DNA of 7,487 nucleotides from Oscillospiraceae bacterium. Its GTDB lineage: Bacteria > Bacillota > Clostridia > Saccharofermentanales > Saccharofermentanaceae. The position numbers and the translations under genes were made by a program. Under the pieces are notes generated by a model. It made no database searches. It worked only from the letters and a program-made list of their open reading frames with translations, and was not told where the DNA came from. Of the stretch, positions 5,935 through 7,487 are shown piece by piece. Positions within the stretch are counted from its first letter, which is position 1; each line of letters starts with the position of its first letter. The stretch is taken from assembly GCA_902767145.1 (NCBI GenBank), contig CACXGG010000253.1, positions 1 to 7,487 on the forward strand. The letters run 5' to 3'.

Positions 5935-7007
5935 GCATAGATGAACAGAAGATAGCCATGATAATGTCCCGTTATGAAGAGGTGGTCTCATCCATGTCCG
6001 ACCCTTCCATCGCCTCGGATCCCGACCGCTATCTCAAGCTCTCAAAGGAACTGGGAGATCTCACCGTCAAGGCGGATATCATCAAGGCGAGAAAAGAAGC
6101 ATACAGCGACAGGGACGAAGCCCTGGAGCTCCTGTCATCAGGTGACAGCGATATATATGATCTTGCAAATGAACAGCTCTCCGATGCCAAGGAGAGGATA
6201 GAGAAGATAGAGCAGGAACTCATGGTGGCCCTGACGGAAAAAGATCCCAGGGACGACAGGTCAGTTATCGTGGAGATCAGGGCCGGAACCGGCGGCGAGG
6301 AAGCAGCCCTTTTCGCTTCGGAACTTCTCCGCATGTATAAGGGCTATGCCCAGAGAAAAGGCTTTTCCGTAGATATGATCGACTCCAGCGAAACGGAGCT
6401 GGGCGGTTATAAGGAACTGGTCTTTGAAGTCGAGGGAAAAGGAGCCTACAGCAGGTTCAAGTTCGAGAGCGGAGTACACCGCGTCCAGAGGGTTCCCGTC
6501 ACGGAATCAGGCGGCAGGATCCACACTTCCGCAGTTACCGTGGCAGTGCTCCCCCAGGCTGACAGTGAAGACGTAAATATCGATCCCAAGGATCTTAAGA
6601 TCGACAGGTACAGGGCATCAGGTGCCGGAGGACAGCACATCAACAGGACCGACTCCGCCATAAGGATCACCCACATCCCCACGGGACTCGTGGTGCAGTG
6701 CCAGGATGAAAGGTCCCAGCACAAGAACAAGGATAAGGCCATGGCGGTACTTCAGAGCCGCCTGTGGGAGATGACAAGATCCAGGGAAAAGGAAGAACTG
6801 GACAGCGAGAGAAGATCCCAGGTAGGATCGGGAGACCGTTCCGAAAAGATAAGGACATATAACTACCATCAGGGAAGGGTGACGGACCACAGGATCAAGC
6901 TTACCCTTTACCGGTTAGAGGAGATACTTGCAGGAGACCTGGATGAGATAATAGACGCCCTCACCCTGGATCTGGCAGCACGAAAAGAGACGGAGGAACA
7001 GACTTGA
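5931..7007 (+). CDS. prfA: Peptide chain release factor 1 (RF1)
   Basis: RF1 reads UAA and UAG in the ribosomal A site and triggers hydrolysis of peptidyl-tRNA. The 358-residue length is normal. The stop-codon reading PxT motif is PVT at 189-191 in RVPVTESGGRIHTSA, which marks RF1 rather than RF2 (which has SPF). The catalytic GGQ is at 233-235 in RASGAGGQHINRTDSAIRI, followed by CQDERSQHKNKDKA. The N-terminal helical domain (about 1-105) and the AGTGGEEAALFASELLRMY segment (118-136) are typical. The YNYHQGRVTDHRI stretch (310-322) completes the family pattern. The ATG overlaps the stop of the previous gene (ATGA), with AAGGGAG at 5918-5924 six bases ahead, so translation is probably coupled. 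prmC, which methylates the GGQ glutamine and commonly neighbours prfA, is on neither side. tsaC follows with another 4-base overlap. Confidence 0.97.
   Translation: MSIDEQKIAMIMSRYEEVVSSMSDPSIASDPDRYLKLSKELGDLTVKADIIKARKEAYSDRDEALELLSSGDSDIYDLANEQLSDAKERIEKIEQELMVALTEKDPRDDRSVIVEIRAGTGGEEAALFASELLRMYKGYAQRKGFSVDMIDSSETELGGYKELVFEVEGKGAYSRFKFESGVHRVQRVPVTESGGRIHTSAVTVAVLPQADSEDVNIDPKDLKIDRYRASGAGGQHINRTDSAIRITHIPTGLVVQCQDERSQHKNKDKAMAVLQSRLWEMTRSREKEELDSERRSQVGSGDRSEKIRTYNYHQGRVTDHRIKLTLYRLEEILAGDLDEIIDALTLDLAARKETEEQT
6992..6996 (+). promoter_or_regulatory. tsaC ribosome binding site inside the end of prfA
   Basis: GGAGG lies 7 bases before a TTG at 7004 that overlaps the prfA stop as TTGA. 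No in-frame ATG occurs before the conserved PTETVYGLG motif, so this site fixes TTG as the start. Confidence 0.75.
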
Positions 7008-7487
7008 ATACTCTCTTCATAAAAGGAAATGACGATGAAAATATCAAGGCAGCAGCCAAGGCCGTAAGAGACGGGGAGGTTGTATCCTTCCCCACGGAGA
7101 CAGTCTACGGATTAGGTGCTGATGCATTAAATGCCGGTGCAGTAAAAAAGATATTTGAAGCCAAGGGAAGACCCGGGGACAATCCCCTCATCGTCCACAT
7201 ATATGACAAGTCCCAGATCGCTGATCTGGCATCTGAGGTGACTCCTCTTGCAGAAAAGCTCATGGATGCATTTATGCCCGGTCCCATCACCGTCATTGTA
7301 AAGAAATCAGCAGCTGTCCCCGACGAGGTCACGGCAGGCCTTGATACAGTTGGAATAAGGATGCCCAAGAACGAAGTATGCAGGAAGTTCCTGTCATACT
7401 GCGGGTGCCCCGTTGCGGCTCCTTCCGCAAATCTCTCCGGAAGCCCTTCACCCACGTCAGCTCTTCATGTCCTGAACGACATGGACG
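7004..7487 (+). CDS. tsaC: L-threonylcarbamoyladenylate synthase (TsaC/Sua5/YwlC), N-terminal part
   Basis: The enzyme makes threonylcarbamoyl-AMP from threonine, bicarbonate and ATP, the first step of the t6A37 modification of tRNAs that read ANN codons. The first 161 codons are present before the window ends. The family motifs are in order: FPTETVYGLGADA (29-41), the KxR pair in EAKGRPGDNPLIVHI (52-66; Lys54, Arg56), FMPGPITVIVKK (90-101), VGIRMP (116-121) and the SxN motif in APSANLSG (139-146; Ser141, Asn143). All binding residues expected in this part are kept. It starts at a TTG overlapping the prfA stop and is probably translationally coupled to it. Because the C-terminus is missing, I cannot tell whether it is the short TsaC type (about 190 residues) or the long Sua5/YwlC type (about 340) common in Firmicutes. 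Confidence 0.94.
   Translation, partial: MNTLFIKGNDDENIKAAAKAVRDGEVVSFPTETVYGLGADALNAGAVKKIFEAKGRPGDNPLIVHIYDKSQIADLASEVTPLAEKLMDAFMPGPITVIVKKSAAVPDEVTAGLDTVGIRMPKNEVCRKFLSYCGCPVAAPSANLSGSPSPTSALHVLNDMD

Noticed and set aside
7105..7455. Minus-strand 116-codon frame at the right edge
   Set aside because: It is antisense to tsaC, whose motifs are unmistakable on the plus strand.

Overview
The window looks like chromosomal DNA of a low-to-mid-GC Firmicute, most likely a member of the Clostridia (Lachnospiraceae or a relative). The evidence is indirect: strong AGGAGG-type ribosome sites, TTG starts, arginine written mainly as AGG/AGA, base composition near balance, and an SseB-family gene beside an AEC-type carrier. 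No marker gene fixes the genus. I see no mobile element, RNA gene, CRISPR array or long repeat.

Layout. At the left edge, on the minus strand, lies the first quarter or so of release factor 3 (prfC), cut by the window edge. A 101-base AT-rich divergent spacer follows, with candidate -10 boxes on both strands and a short perfect hairpin touching the ribosome site of the next gene. From position 371 to the right edge everything is on the plus strand and tightly packed: malQ (4-alpha-glucanotransferase), glpK (glycerol kinase), an AEC-family permease, an SseB-family protein, an unrecognised membrane-anchored protein, prfA (release factor 1) and the first part of tsaC/sua5 (threonylcarbamoyl-AMP synthase). 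Gaps are 18, 3, 13 and 4 bases, then two 4-base overlaps (ATGA and TTGA). No terminator is visible between them, so the seven genes are probably one transcription unit.

How the genes may work together. malQ and glpK feed glycolysis from alpha-glucans and from glycerol, but neither has its usual partners here (no glycogen phosphorylase, glpF or glpD). The AEC carrier probably moves a small organic or amino acid, and the SseB-like protein may relate to amino-acid stress; both are inferences. The last two genes serve translation: stop-codon reading by RF1 and the first step of the t6A37 tRNA modification. With RF3 encoded divergently, translation genes flank a small metabolic cluster. prmC, the usual RF1-methylase neighbour of prfA, is not next to it.

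I found no clear undescribed system. The best candidates for a second look are the unrecognised membrane-anchored protein translationally coupled to prfA, and a glycerol kinase whose known regulatory loop is replaced by a longer, different segment.
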